Shown: positions 17,695 to 26,051, counted from the first letter of the stretch. The stretch is 31,345 bases of DNA from Oscillospiraceae bacterium (GCA_017549325.1 JAFYVA010000128.1:1-31345); one strand, 5' to 3'. A program made the numbers and translations. Notes: generated by a model not told the origin, from the sequence alone.

Positions 17695-18099
17695 TTAAAA
17701 GCGGCGCATGATGGTGTAGGTCAGCACTTCTCTGCGGCGGGCAAAGCGGTCATAGAGCACACAGGGGAAGATGCTGATGACGGCAGCGGCAATCGCGATG
17801 GCGTAGCGCCAGTTCTCGGCAAGTCCCTCAGAGAGGAAATAGCCCAGCAGGAACAGCACGACCGGCAGCATATAGACCAGCAGAACCACGCCCAGCAGCT
17901 TCTGGGTGCTGCTCTCCACCACCACTTTCTCACCCGGCGTGGCACCGATCTCATTCAGTGCCTTGGCGCGGATCGCCGCACCGGTCATGCCGCAGCCGGC
18001 GCACTCCTCACAGTCATGACCGCAGGCAGACTTGCGGGGTACCGAGATCTCGGCGTGATTATTATCCAGGATTTTCTCAACAGTTGCGATTTGTGTCAT
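17695..18099 (-). CDS. RseC/SoxR-reducing-system family membrane protein
   Basis: 134 residues. An N-terminal soluble part has the cysteine pattern C26-x3-C30-x2-C33-x2-C36 (CGHDCEECAGC), as in RseC-family proteins. Two membrane helices follow (about 68-89 and 97-116), then a positive tail. In enterobacteria RseC belongs with the Rsx (RNF-like) complex that reduces SoxR; Firmicutes members occur with RNF clusters or alone. No rnf genes are visible here. The ATG at 18099 follows cdaR by 18 bp and has AAAGGG upstream. Its role beside c-di-AMP genes is unknown. Confidence 0.85.
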   Translation of the reverse strand: MTQIATVEKILDNNHAEISVPRKSACGHDCEECAGCGMTGAAIRAKALNEIGATPGEKVVVESSTQKLLGVVLLVYMLPVVLFLLGYFLSEGLAENWRYAIAIAAAVISIFPCVLYDRFARRREVLTYTIMRRF

Positions 18100-18117
18100 A
18101 GTCTTTCCCTTTAGTCT

Positions 18118-19437
18118 TTAGTTCGCCGGAGGTTTCACCACTGTCTCCTCATCGGGGGTGGTCGACTCTCCCTGTGTTTGCTCAGGCTGCGGATTGGCAT
18201 TGGGGCGGTCGGCAACGATCACCGTCACCTCGTATTCGCCCCGCACCGTCACGCCGCTGACATTTTGCAGCGTAACGATCGCAGGCAGGGTATAGGTTCC
18301 GGCTTCGGTGATCTCGGAGGCATCCACACGCACCAGCACCTGATCCGGCGTGACAGCCAGTACTTCCTCCTCCATGCCCCACAGGGATATCAGCAAAGAG
18401 TCGTTTACTACTGCACGGAGTCCGTCTGCCACTCCTTCACAATTTATCTTTTCCACCAGTACGCTGCTCTCGGTAGTGCCATTGACAGCCACCGTTACCA
18501 CCGCTTCCTTAACACCATCCAACGTGCTGACACCGGCGGGCACCTTGATCGTGTAGGAATAGGGGCCGTTGAGGCCTGTTACCAGATCCTCCACATAGAT
18601 CTTATCCAGTGTAATTGCGTCAATATTCGCCAGTGCATCCGCCTCGCCCTTGATCCACACGGTCTCGGGGGAGATATCCACATGGACGGAGTCACTGTGC
18701 TGCTCAGCACCGATCAGCTCCACACGCAAGGGGACTTCCTTACTGGTACGGATCGGCAGCGTCACCTGAATGAGCTTGGTATTGGAGCGGATCGCATCGT
18801 TATAAACGGGGATATCATTGTAATCATAGAGGGTATATTCCAGCGTTTCGATCAGCGTAGAGGTCGCTGCACCGATGTTCAGCTTCACCTTTGCCTTGCT
18901 GACGTTTAACAGATCCTCACGCTGCGCCTTCAACACCAGTACAGCCGGATCGATGATCACGCTCTCGGTAAAGTAGCCCTCGGGTACATCACCGCGGATA
19001 TCCACTTCGATGGGCACTTCCTTCGTGTAGAGCTCACCCACCTTCACCGTAACGGTTCTGGCACTGGCCTCTTTCACTGTGATGGCGTTGTAGGGAATGC
19101 CGGCAGGATAAACCGGCGTATAGCTCAGCGCCTGCGTTCCCACTCCGGTAATATTTTCGGTGTTGGCAACCAGACGCACGGCATCCTTATCCAGCTTCCA
19201 CAACACCGTGCGGGAGCCCTCCAGCACCAGGTCAACGGAGGTATCATAGCCGGAGAGGATCATCAATCCGCGGTCTGCCAGCGTGGTATCCTCGCCGCTG
19301 AACTCAACGGGGACGCCCCGCACCTCCGTGGTCACGGTCACGGGTTCTTCCACTTCCATATAGATCCAGAAAGCCAGAGCAGCAAGAACCGAGATCACAA
19401 TGCGCATTACGCCGTGTTTTTTCTTAGTCTTTTCCAT
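18118..19437 (-). CDS. cdaR: CdaR/YbbR-domain protein, c-di-AMP cyclase regulator
   Basis: 439 residues from the ATG at 19437, which has AGAAGGAGG upstream and overlaps the end of cdaA by 14 bp; a start further upstream would lie inside cdaA without a ribosome site. A single membrane helix (about 10-27) anchors four or so extracellular YbbR repeats, each with a pattern like VPIEVDIRGDVPEGYF. The tail (last 35 residues) is rich in Pro, Thr and Glu. CdaR binds CdaA at the membrane and modulates c-di-AMP synthesis. In many Firmicutes glmM follows; here an RseC-family gene does. Confidence 0.92.
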   Translation of the reverse strand: MEKTKKKHGVMRIVISVLAALAFWIYMEVEEPVTVTTEVRGVPVEFSGEDTTLADRGLMILSGYDTSVDLVLEGSRTVLWKLDKDAVRLVANTENITGVGTQALSYTPVYPAGIPYNAITVKEASARTVTVKVGELYTKEVPIEVDIRGDVPEGYFTESVIIDPAVLVLKAQREDLLNVSKAKVKLNIGAATSTLIETLEYTLYDYNDIPVYNDAIRSNTKLIQVTLPIRTSKEVPLRVELIGAEQHSDSVHVDISPETVWIKGEADALANIDAITLDKIYVEDLVTGLNGPYSYTIKVPAGVSTLDGVKEAVVTVAVNGTTESSVLVEKINCEGVADGLRAVVNDSLLISLWGMEEEVLAVTPDQVLVRVDASEITEAGTYTLPAIVTLQNVSGVTVRGEYEVTVIVADRPNANPQPEQTQGESTTPDEETVVKPPAN

Positions 19438-20317
19438 TGCTGCCCTCCTTCTGTTCGGTACGCAGTTTCTGCAAAAGTCCCACAAACGTGTTCTTCTGCT
19501 TGTCCTCCGGCTCCTCCTGCGGCATCAGCTCATTACGGAGGAGTTTGGTAAGGGTCTCGGGCATCAGATGACGCTTGAGCATACCGCCAATGGCCACAGA
19601 GACAGAGCCCGTCTCCTCAGAGACGATCACTACCACTGCATCGGAATTCTCGCTCACACCGATACCGGCGCGATGACGCATACCCAGATCACGGCTGAGG
19701 TTCACATTTTTGGAAAGTGGCAGCATACATCCGGCACCGAGGATACGGCCGTTGCGAATAATCACAGCGCCATCGTGCATGGGCGCCTTGACAAAGAAGA
19801 TGTTCTTCAACAGCTCCGAGGATACGGCTGCATCCAGCTCCGTGCCGCTGCGAACCATATCATCCAGCACGATCTCGCGCTCAAACACGATCAGAACGCC
19901 GGTCTTGCTGCGGCTCATCTCGCTGCAGGCAAACACCGTCTGGTCAATGCACTTTTCCAGATCCGTGCGCTCTTTTTCCGGCTTGAGGAATCGCAGATAG
20001 CGAATATTCTTGGCACCCAGCTTTTCCAGCAGCTGTCGGATCTCCGGCTGAAACAGAATGATCAGCGCCAAAATACCCCATTCCAACACATGGGTAAGGA
20101 TATAACTGACGGCGTGGAGTTCCAGATACGATGCCAGCCAGGTGACCAGCAGGAAAAACAGCACGCCAAAGAAGATACGCTCTGCCCTCGTGCTTTTAAA
20201 CAGAGACAGCAGCTTATAGAGCAGGAAGGCGATGATGGCAATGTCCAGCACATCGGCCACACGGATCAGCGCTATGTAGCTCCCAATATCCCGAAAGAAT
20301 CCCAGTATCATTTCCAT
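19424..20317 (-). CDS. cdaA: Diadenylate cyclase CdaA
   Basis: 297 residues. Three N-terminal membrane helices (about 10-38, 46-64, 68-90) precede the DAC domain, with the catalytic DGA motif (182-184, in MHDGAVIIRNGRI) and RHR (214-216) followed by AGIGVSENSDA. It makes c-di-AMP from two ATP; this messenger controls potassium and osmolyte transport and cell-wall balance. Start is the ATG at 20317, with an AAAGGGGG upstream at longer than usual spacing; the second ATG two codons on is possible. A clear sigma-A promoter lies 66-94 bp upstream. First gene of a five-gene operon. Confidence 0.97.
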   Translation of the reverse strand: MEMILGFFRDIGSYIALIRVADVLDIAIIAFLLYKLLSLFKSTRAERIFFGVLFFLLVTWLASYLELHAVSYILTHVLEWGILALIILFQPEIRQLLEKLGAKNIRYLRFLKPEKERTDLEKCIDQTVFACSEMSRSKTGVLIVFEREIVLDDMVRSGTELDAAVSSELLKNIFFVKAPMHDGAVIIRNGRILGAGCMLPLSKNVNLSRDLGMRHRAGIGVSENSDAVVVIVSEETGSVSVAIGGMLKRHLMPETLTKLLRNELMPQEEPEDKQKNTFVGLLQKLRTEQKEGSNGKD

Positions 20318-20382
20318 CGCGTCTTTTCCCCCTTTCAGGGCACGGCAAATACAGCGCCGTACGCATAATTACAGATACTAAC

Positions 20383-20411
20383 ATTATATAAAAGATATTG
20401 GGAAAATGCAA
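20383..20411 (-). promoter_or_regulatory. Sigma-A promoter for the cdaA operon
   Basis: On the minus strand TTGCAT (20411-20406), a 17-bp spacer and a perfect TATAAT (20388-20383). Transcription should begin near 20376, giving a leader of about 59 nt before cdaA. It lies just after the stop of the upstream csd-like gene. Confidence 0.85.
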
Positions 20412-20433
20412 CAAAAACAATGTGTCCAAAGTG

Positions 20434-21561
20434 TTACATTTTACGAATGAGTCGGTGCAATATTTGGGCAAACTGTGCCACCTGCTGCTGCGTGTTGAAA
20501 ACCGACGGCGTAAAGCGAATTGTGCCGGTTTTCAGCGTTTTTACGGTACGGTGAGCCAACGGCGCACAGTGGTAACCCGCCCGTACAGCGACCCCCTGCC
20601 GCCCCAGCGCCTGACCCAGCGTTTCACAGTCGATTCCCTCCACGATAAAAGACAGCACGCCTGTCTGATGAGACAGACCGTCGCGGTAGAAAACCTTGAT
20701 TCCCTCCGTGCGCCGCAGCAACTCTGCCGCGTAGAGCGTCAATGCCCGTTCGTGGCGAAGAATGTTCCGGATTCCCTTGCGCTCTACAAAGCGAAGACCC
20801 TCTAACAGCCCCGCGATCCCGGGCATATTGTGGGTGCCGCTTTCCAAACGGTCAGGCAATTCTTCCGGCATGGTCTGGAGCAGCGACTGACTGCCTGTAC
20901 CGCCATGGATCAGCGGTTTCGGTTTGCGCCCGCACAGCAAAAGTCCCGTCCCCTGCGGTCCGTAAATCCCCTTGTGTCCCGGCATTGCAATAAAATCAGC
21001 CCCCAATTCCACCATATTGATGGGCAAAACTCCTGCCGATTGTGAGGCATCCACCACGAAGGCAACGCCCTTTTCACGGCACAGCTTTCCCATCTCCTCG
21101 ATGGGCTGAATGCAGCCGAAAACGTTGGAAACATGGTTGCAAATGAGCACATCCGCTCCCCTGTCCAGCGCTCTGCGGCACTCGTCCACCATTTTCTCCG
21201 GTTGAAAAGGCGGTGTGTCCAGCACGGTCAGTTCCACATTGGCAATGGCGTGAAGAGGACGGGTAACGGCGTTATGCTCATAGCCGGAGATCACCACACG
21301 ACTCCCCGGATCGACCAGCGTATTGATGGCGATATTAAGGCCGTGGGTGGCGTTGTGCGTAAAAACCACATTCTCCGGCTCAGCCACGCCGAAGAGTTTT
21401 GCCGCCGTCGTACGGCAGAGATAGTCTGTCTCCTCGGCCATACGGGTGGCATGATAGCTGCCCCGACCGGGAGAGGAAAGTGTATTCACCGCGCGGGCCA
21501 TAGCGGCACGGACGGCGGCAGGCTTTTCCAGCGTGGTAGCGCCGGAGTCAAAATACATCAT
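20434..21561 (-). CDS. Cysteine desulfurase-like class V aminotransferase (EF2568 family)
   Basis: 375 residues. PLP fold type I: FTHNATHGLN (67-76), GYEHNAVTRPLH (93-104), VDASQSAG (170-177) and the PLP lysine Lys197 in MPGHKGIYGPQG. The catalytic-loop cysteine is probably Cys332 (AGYHCAPLAH). The sequence looks like the EF2568 branch of cysteine desulfurases. That branch has been linked by comparative genomics to selenium-dependent molybdenum hydroxylases, but no such hydroxylase or selD gene is in this window. It would mobilise sulfur (or selenium) from cysteine. The ATG overlaps the stop of a DUF3343 gene by 4 bp, so carrier and enzyme are probably made together. Confidence 0.88.
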   Translation of the reverse strand: MMYFDSGATTLEKPAAVRAAMARAVNTLSSPGRGSYHATRMAEETDYLCRTTAAKLFGVAEPENVVFTHNATHGLNIAINTLVDPGSRVVISGYEHNAVTRPLHAIANVELTVLDTPPFQPEKMVDECRRALDRGADVLICNHVSNVFGCIQPIEEMGKLCREKGVAFVVDASQSAGVLPINMVELGADFIAMPGHKGIYGPQGTGLLLCGRKPKPLIHGGTGSQSLLQTMPEELPDRLESGTHNMPGIAGLLEGLRFVERKGIRNILRHERALTLYAAELLRRTEGIKVFYRDGLSHQTGVLSFIVEGIDCETLGQALGRQGVAVRAGYHCAPLAHRTVKTLKTGTIRFTPSVFNTQQQVAQFAQILHRLIRKM

Positions 21562-21809
21562 AGTGTTACCTCACTGTATCCGTTTTCGTCATAGAAAAAT
21601 ACGCGACGGACAGAAATGCCCCGTTGCTTCAGCAGCATCCGTGCCGCCTCGAAGCGTCGCGGCGAAATAGACACGGCGTAAGCACACCCTTCGGCGGTCA
21701 GCCCCACCGGCAGATGCTGCACCGTGGCGATAATTCCCCGCTCTGTAAAGAGCCGCTGCAACCGCTGGGCTTTTGTTGCGGAGTCAGCGGCAAAGAGACA
21801 TTGGGCCAT
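21558..21809 (-). CDS. DUF3343 putative Se/S carrier-like protein
   Basis: 83 residues from the ATG at 21809 with AAAGGGGG upstream; the frame extends further 5' only through the ispF terminator. The sequence opens MAQCLFAADSATKAQRL and includes GLTAEGCAYAVSIS with a conserved cysteine, the layout of DUF3343 proteins (putative Se/S carriers). The fold would be beta-alpha-beta, like TusA relatives. Overlap with the cysteine-desulfurase-like gene (ATGA) supports delivery of sulfur or selenium from that enzyme. Function inferred from family and neighbour. Confidence 0.82.
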   Translation of the reverse strand: MAQCLFAADSATKAQRLQRLFTERGIIATVQHLPVGLTAEGCAYAVSISPRRFEAARMLLKQRGISVRRVFFYDENGYSEVTL

Positions 21810-21846
21810 GGATGCACCCCCTTTAGGGCAGTATATGCGCAAGAGG

Positions 21847-21873
21847 AAAAAAAGCCACCCGATCGGGTGGCTT
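21847..21873 (-). terminator. Intrinsic terminator after ispD-ispF
   Basis: A 22-bp perfect palindrome (21852-21873; AAGCCACCC and its complement around GATC) followed, on the minus strand, by seven Ts (21853-21847). It lies 31 bp past the ispF stop and isolates the DUF3343-csd pair downstream, whose own promoter is not clear. Confidence 0.9.
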
Positions 21874-21903
21874 CTGAAAGTTTTGATTGTACACAGCAGA
21901 TGG

Positions 21904-22386
21904 TCAAATTCGCTCGATAAGCACCACGGCGTGAGCGGCGATCCCCTCGCCTCTGCCTGTGAACCCGAGGTGCTCCTCAGTTGTGGCTTTGACACTGACC
22001 TGATCCACAGAAATATCCAGTGCATCAGCGATGTTCAAACGCATCTCCTCACGGTAGGGCGAGAGCTTGGGAGCCTGCGCCACTACGGTGGCATCAATGT
22101 TCACAACTGAATAGGAAACACCATCTAAATGCGCTTTTACGCGGCGCAAAAGTTCCATACTGGAGATGCCGCGAAAAGCCTCGTCACTGTCGGGAAACAG
22201 CTTTCCGATATCCCCTGCCGCAGCGGCGCCGAGAAGGGCATCCATTACCGCGTGAACGAGGACATCGGCATCGGAATGACCATCGAGGCCGCGGTCATAA
22301 GGAACGGTGACGCCACCCAGAACGAGAGGGCGACCTGTCGTCAGCCGGTGGACATCATAACCGTGCCCAATGCGGAGATTTGTCAT
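21904..22386 (-). CDS. ispF: 2-C-methyl-D-erythritol 2,4-cyclodiphosphate synthase
   Basis: 160 residues, normal length. Metal ligands are in GHGYDVHR (Asp11, His13 region) and DGHSDADVLVHA (near 35-46); the FPDSDEAFRG loop and a TTEEHLGFTGRGEGI end are typical. It closes the cyclic diphosphate ring in the non-mevalonate (MEP) isoprenoid pathway, trimeric, cytosolic. The ATG overlaps the ispD stop by 4 bp (ATGA), so the two sequential enzymes are coupled. Confidence 0.97.
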   Translation of the reverse strand: MTNLRIGHGYDVHRLTTGRPLVLGGVTVPYDRGLDGHSDADVLVHAVMDALLGAAAAGDIGKLFPDSDEAFRGISSMELLRRVKAHLDGVSYSVVNIDATVVAQAPKLSPYREEMRLNIADALDISVDQVSVKATTEEHLGFTGRGEGIAAHAVVLIERI

Positions 22387-23102
22387 TGTGCATCCTCCTT
22401 CAGCATGGCCTCGGCAATCAAAAGATCGTGGGGCGTGGTGATTTTGATGTTTTTCTCCTCGCCGGGAATGAGATACACCGCCTTGCCCAGCAGCTCTACG
22501 GCGGAGCAGTCGTCAGTGATGGGTGCGCCGCTTTGCAGCGCCGCAGTCAGTGCCACCTTCAGCAAATCGGCGTGAAACACTTGAGGTGTCTGCACAGCGC
22601 GGAGCGTTTCCCGCTCCGGTGTTGCCACCACGCGGCCATCCTCAGCCACTACCTTGACGGTATCCTTCACCGCCACGGCGGGAGCGACGGCCTGCAGCCG
22701 GTGACCGGCGCGGATGCACTCGTCGATGAGTTCGGGGCCGGCAAAGGGACGGGCACCGTCGTGGACGGCGATAATGCCCGTTTTGGGCTGTGCCTCCAGT
22801 GCCGCCGCCAGCACGGAATGAACGCGGGTAGCACCGCCCAGCACCACACGGATGGGCTTGCGCAACCCCGCTCCGGCGCATAATGCGGCAACGGCCTCCA
22901 TATTGTTCTCCCCTGCCGCCACGATGATCTCATTGACCAACTTGGACGCATCGATGGCCCGCAGGGTGCGCAGCAGCACCGGCACGCCGCCAACGGGGGC
23001 AAAGAGCTTATCAACGCCGCCCATGCGCGTACTGGAACCTGCCGCCGCCACCACCATGGTGCACAGGGGCATGGTCTTATCCCGCAGCGTTTGTAAATCC
23101 AT
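22383..23102 (-). CDS. ispD: 2-C-methyl-D-erythritol 4-phosphate cytidylyltransferase
   Basis: 239 residues. The CTP-binding loop VVAAAGSSTRMGG (about 17-29) with Lys in DKLF, then VHDGARPF and an ATPERETLRAVQTPQVF segment are the IspD hallmarks. It makes CDP-methylerythritol in the MEP pathway. Start is the ATG at 23102, with AGGAGG about 8 nt upstream; the ATG ten codons on has no ribosome site. A strong promoter lies at 23135-23163. The C-terminal end overlaps ispF. Confidence 0.96.
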   Translation of the reverse strand: MDLQTLRDKTMPLCTMVVAAAGSSTRMGGVDKLFAPVGGVPVLLRTLRAIDASKLVNEIIVAAGENNMEAVAALCAGAGLRKPIRVVLGGATRVHSVLAAALEAQPKTGIIAVHDGARPFAGPELIDECIRAGHRLQAVAPAVAVKDTVKVVAEDGRVVATPERETLRAVQTPQVFHADLLKVALTAALQSGAPITDDCSAVELLGKAVYLIPGEEKNIKITTPHDLLIAEAMLKEDAQ

Positions 23103-23134
23103 AGGAGTTGCCTCCTTTTCTTATCGTTTTATAC

Positions 23135-23163
23135 AGTATACCCCAAATGGCGCTGTTAGGCAA
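23135..23163 (-). promoter_or_regulatory. Sigma-A promoter for ispD-ispF
   Basis: Minus strand: TTGCCT (23163-23158), 17-bp spacer, TATACT (23140-23135). Leader of about 25-30 nt to the ispD ATG. The -35 sits just past the terminator of the upstream CoA-transferase gene. Confidence 0.82.
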
Positions 23164-23164
23164 G

Positions 23165-23193
23165 AAAAAGCTCCGTCCGAGGACGGAGCTTTT
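23165..23193 (-). terminator. Intrinsic terminator after the CoA-transferase gene
   Basis: A 12-13-bp stem (23166-23178 with 23181-23193; GCTCCGTCC and complement) flanked by A and T runs on both sides, so it could work in either direction. On the minus strand it ends in TTTTTC. Confidence 0.88.
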
Positions 23194-23207
23194 CGATTGC
23201 ATAAGGG

Positions 23208-24548
23208 TTATCTTCTGCGCCAGATCTGCTGCTTTTCGGCGGCATCGATCAGTTCCTGACGGAAGTCAGGATGGGCAATGGAGATCAGCGCCTCGGCACG
23301 CTCCCAGACGGAGAGGCCCTTCAAATTCACGCAGCCAAACTCGGTGGCCACATACATGACATTGGTGCGGGTATCGGTGACGATACTGCCCTCGGCCAGC
23401 GTGGGACGGATGCGGGAGGCCAGAGAGCCGTCCTTCTTCTTGTAGGTGGAGCTGAGGCAGATGAAGCTCTTGCCGCCCTTGGAGAGATAGGCACCCAGCA
23501 CGAAGTCCTGCTGACCGCCGGCACCGGAGATATGGCGCACGCCGGAGGTCTCGCTGGAGACCTGACCGTAGAGGTCGATGTCCACGGCGTTGTTGATGGA
23601 CATGAAGTTGTCGATGGAGGCGATGGTACGGATATCGTTGATGTAGCTGACGGGTGCGGCCATGCACATACGGTTCTCGTCGATGAAATCGTACAGACGC
23701 TGAGATCCGGCAGCGAAGGTGAAGGCCTGACGGCCGTGGTCGATGTTCTTGTTCTTGCCGCTGATCTTACCGGCCAGCGACATATCCACGAAGGCATCGA
23801 CATACATCTCCGTGTGGACGGACAGATCCTTCAGCTCGGACTCGCAGATCATCTTACCCACGGCATTGGGCATGCCGCCGATACCCAACTGGAGGCAGGC
23901 GCCGTTGGGGATTTCCTTCACCACCAGCTCGGCTACCTTCTTGTCGATCTCAGTGGGCTCGGCAGAGGGCAGAATGCCCATGGGATCATTGCGGCCCTCC
24001 ACGATCATATCCACATCGGAGATATGGATCGCCTCGCCAAAACCGCCGTAGACACGGGGCATATTCTCATTGACTTCCACGATCACCGTCTTGGAGGTAT
24101 CGCACACTGCCTTCAGATGCGAGGCGGATACGCCAAAGTTGAAATATCCGTGCTTATCCATGGGAGCCACCTGGAACATGGCCACATCCGTGGTATGGAA
24201 GTTCTCGTAGCAGTAGCGGGGCAGCTCAGAATAGCGCATGGGAATGTAGAAGCAAGCACCGGTATCAATGTGTTTGCGCTCCGTACCGCTGGTATGGACA
24301 GAGTTGAAGATAATATGCTTGTGGGGCTCTTCAATATCAAAAATTGCAGGACGCCACAGACAGATACCGCCGCGGACCTTTACATCTGTCAGTTCGGGGG
24401 CACGACGGGCCAGCGCCTCGTCCAGCACGCGGGGATGGGTCGTTGCAAAACCGTAGTCGATCCAGTCTCCGGACTTGATGACTTTGACGGCCTCATCAGC
24501 AGTGGTAAGCTTTTCACGATATAAACCCATGAATTCTTCGTATGCCAT
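23208..24548 (-). CDS. Butyryl-CoA:acetate CoA-transferase family protein (acetyl-CoA hydrolase/transferase)
   Basis: 446 residues. Many stretches match the butyryl-CoA:acetate CoA-transferases of gut butyrate producers, recalled from memory: [10 protein letters not shown] near 30, [12 protein letters not shown] (101-112), [15 protein letters not shown] (125-139), [14 protein letters not shown], and [19 protein letters not shown] (341-359). The catalytic Glu is probably Glu247 in HTEMYVD. The segment that in true But enzymes reads WNSWHMSG is FNSVHTSG here (81-88), so acyl or acceptor preference may differ; 4-hydroxybutyrate or other short-acyl transfer is possible. It would swap CoA between acyl-CoA and acetate at the end of fermentation. 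AGGAGG precedes the ATG; single-gene unit with its own promoter and terminator. Confidence 0.9.
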   Translation of the reverse strand: MAYEEFMGLYREKLTTADEAVKVIKSGDWIDYGFATTHPRVLDEALARRAPELTDVKVRGGICLWRPAIFDIEEPHKHIIFNSVHTSGTERKHIDTGACFYIPMRYSELPRYCYENFHTTDVAMFQVAPMDKHGYFNFGVSASHLKAVCDTSKTVIVEVNENMPRVYGGFGEAIHISDVDMIVEGRNDPMGILPSAEPTEIDKKVAELVVKEIPNGACLQLGIGGMPNAVGKMICESELKDLSVHTEMYVDAFVDMSLAGKISGKNKNIDHGRQAFTFAAGSQRLYDFIDENRMCMAAPVSYINDIRTIASIDNFMSINNAVDIDLYGQVSSETSGVRHISGAGGQQDFVLGAYLSKGGKSFICLSSTYKKKDGSLASRIRPTLAEGSIVTDTRTNVMYVATEFGCVNLKGLSVWERAEALISIAHPDFRQELIDAAEKQQIWRRR

Positions 24549-24596
24549 TTTGTGTTCCTCCTCTTTATATTCAGTAAAGTATCCTCTTCTATTTGT

Positions 24597-24625
24597 ATTT
24601 TACTTCATCGTTAAAATAATATCAA
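24597..24625 (-). promoter_or_regulatory. Sigma-A promoter for the CoA-transferase gene
   Basis: Minus strand: TTGATA (24625-24620), 17-bp spacer, TAAAAT (24602-24597). Leader of about 40-45 nt. The rest of this 274-bp AT-rich gap (24549-24822) holds only this promoter, a weak dyad at 24681-24698 and the thiN terminator; I see no gene in it. Confidence 0.75.
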
Positions 24626-24680
24626 GCGTTTATTTAGGATTTCAGACTTTTTGTAATACTTGATGAAAACATTCTATTTT

Positions 24681-24698
24681 CTTGTTGTTTTCTACAAG
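24681..24698. promoter_or_regulatory. Weak dyad (CTTGT-N8-ACAAG) upstream of the CoA-transferase promoter
   Basis: Two 5-bp arms 8 bp apart, about 55 bp upstream of the -35. It slightly resembles a Rex-type redox operator (TTGT...ACAA ends) but is two bases short of that spacing. Possibly chance in AT-rich DNA. Confidence 0.15.
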
Positions 24699-24788
24699 CA
24701 GGAAACCATTTTTGCATCAAAACTCAAAAAATCGCATCTTCTCCATTGAAATTCAGAACAGCTTTTTCTCATTATAAACGCCAAGCGC

Positions 24789-24824
24789 AAAAAGATGGTG
24801 TGACAAATGTCACACCATCTTTTT
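24789..24824. terminator. Bidirectional terminator, stem overlapping the thiN stop codon
   Basis: A 16-bp perfect stem (24789-24804 with 24809-24824; AAAAAGATGGTGTGAC and complement) around an AAAT loop. On the minus strand a T-run follows. Two bases of the thiN stop (24823-24825) are part of the stem. Confidence 0.9.
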
Positions 24825-25461
24825 ATTTTTGAATTTTAATCAGCAGCAGCTTTCCTTCTTTTACAGATACGGTTGCCTGCTCGCCTGCCAACACCTCGTT
24901 GCTGACGCCGTACTGGTATTCACAGGTGATCTCGGCATCCTGCAAAGGATACTTCGCTCCCGTAACCGTGATGCCTCTGGCACAGCCCGTGATGTTCAGC
25001 AGAGAGAAAAACGCATACTGCCCGGGGATGGAAACGGGCTCTTGGGACACGATCTCCATCTCGGAGTAGTCATCGATGATGCGCCCCTTCTTCCCCAGAG
25101 AATCCAGATATAGCAAAATCGAGACATTGGCAAGGGTATGGTCGAGGCGCGCTCCCACTGCGCCCACCAGTAAAAACTCATCAAAGCCCCGTTTGACCGC
25201 CTCCTTGACGGCAAAGACCGTGTCTGTATCATCCTTTTCACAGGGCAGCACGATCGTCTCCACATCAAGATGAGGCTGTTCATGAGAATCAAAGTCGCCG
25301 ACGATCAGGCTTGGCTTCACCTGCAGACCCTCCAAGTGTTTCAAACCACTGTCGCAGAAAACCACATAGTCATCGGCATAGAGCCTTTCCCGGAGGAAAC
25401 CGTAATTGTTGATATCGGCGCCGCCTACGATAACGCAGCGCGTATTCATTTTGTTCGTCAC
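24823..25461 (-). CDS. thiN: Thiamine diphosphokinase
   Basis: 212 residues. Motifs of the ThiN/TPK family are visible: GGADINNYG near 13-21, CDSGLKHL, GDFDS (55-59), KDDTDT (76-81) and RLDH (105-108). It transfers pyrophosphate from ATP to thiamine, giving TPP. Start is a GTG at 25461 with GGGAGG about 7-9 nt upstream; the ATG at codon 5 is poorer. It follows thiT by 38 bp under the TPP riboswitch. In Bacillus thiN lies in the prkC-rsgA-rpe-thiN-spoVM block; here it has moved to its transporter. Confidence 0.95.
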   Translation of the reverse strand: MTNKMNTRCVIVGGADINNYGFLRERLYADDYVVFCDSGLKHLEGLQVKPSLIVGDFDSHEQPHLDVETIVLPCEKDDTDTVFAVKEAVKRGFDEFLLVGAVGARLDHTLANVSILLYLDSLGKKGRIIDDYSEMEIVSQEPVSIPGQYAFFSLLNITGCARGITVTGAKYPLQDAEITCEYQYGVSNEVLAGEQATVSVKEGKLLLIKIQK

Positions 25462-25499
25462 AGGCTTCCTCCCTTCGTATGGATCCCGTACTTTTTGCT

Positions 25500-26051
25500 T
25501 TATTTCAGATCGTCTGCGGTAAAGTATTTTTTCAGCGGCTTGTAAGCAACAGCAAACACCACCAGCGTGATGACGATATTGGGCAGCATATAGGCCAGAT
25601 TATACAGCAGAGAGTAGAACCAAGGCGTGGTCATGCTCATGCCGAAAAACTCCTCCGGCATATACGCAGCCCAGATGGTGGCGCCCACCACATAATGGAC
25701 AAGGAAACGGGCAAATCCGGCAATCAGCGTACCGGTAAAGACACTGTGACTGCGGCGGGGCACAAGGCCGGCCAAACCCAGCACCGCAAAGGCCAACAGG
25801 TAGTCGCCGATGATGGACTGCCAGCCGATGGCAAAGCCGCCGTCAAAGAGGAACTGCAGCACACCGAAGGCGAAGCCCACCAGCAGGCCCGAGCCGAGTC
25901 CCCAACGGACGGCGAAGAGCACCAGAGGGATCATAGACAGCACCACGCTGCCGCCCCAGGGCATCTCCCAGATTTTGATGTAGCTAAGGACCTGTGCTGC
26001 CGCCAGCAGCACGGCACCCTCACAGAGGGCACGGAGTTTCATGTTTTTCAT
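25500..26051 (-). CDS. thiT: Energy-coupled thiamine transporter substrate-binding protein ThiT
   Basis: 183 residues with about six membrane helices. EGAVLLAAAQVLSYI followed by EMPWGGSVVLSMIPLVLFA is typical of ThiT, the S component that binds thiamine and joins the shared ECF energising module (encoded elsewhere). Later GARFLVH-like and TPWFYSLLYNLAYMLPN segments match too. The ATG at 26051 has AAGGAGG upstream. The gene is preceded by a TPP riboswitch, which confirms thiamine control and specificity. Confidence 0.95.
   Translation of the reverse strand: MKNMKLRALCEGAVLLAAAQVLSYIKIWEMPWGGSVVLSMIPLVLFAVRWGLGSGLLVGFAFGVLQFLFDGGFAIGWQSIIGDYLLAFAVLGLAGLVPRRSHSVFTGTLIAGFARFLVHYVVGATIWAAYMPEEFFGMSMTTPWFYSLLYNLAYMLPNIVITLVVFAVAYKPLKKYFTADDLK

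Noticed and set aside
21810..21846. TATACT-like -10 before the DUF3343 gene
   Set aside because: At 16-18 bp spacing the -35 falls in the ispF terminator stem and does not match; promoter for this pair remains unidentified.
23271..24524. 417-codon plus-strand frame opposite the CoA-transferase
   Set aside because: Mirror of a conserved gene, His/Asp/Gly-rich without motifs.
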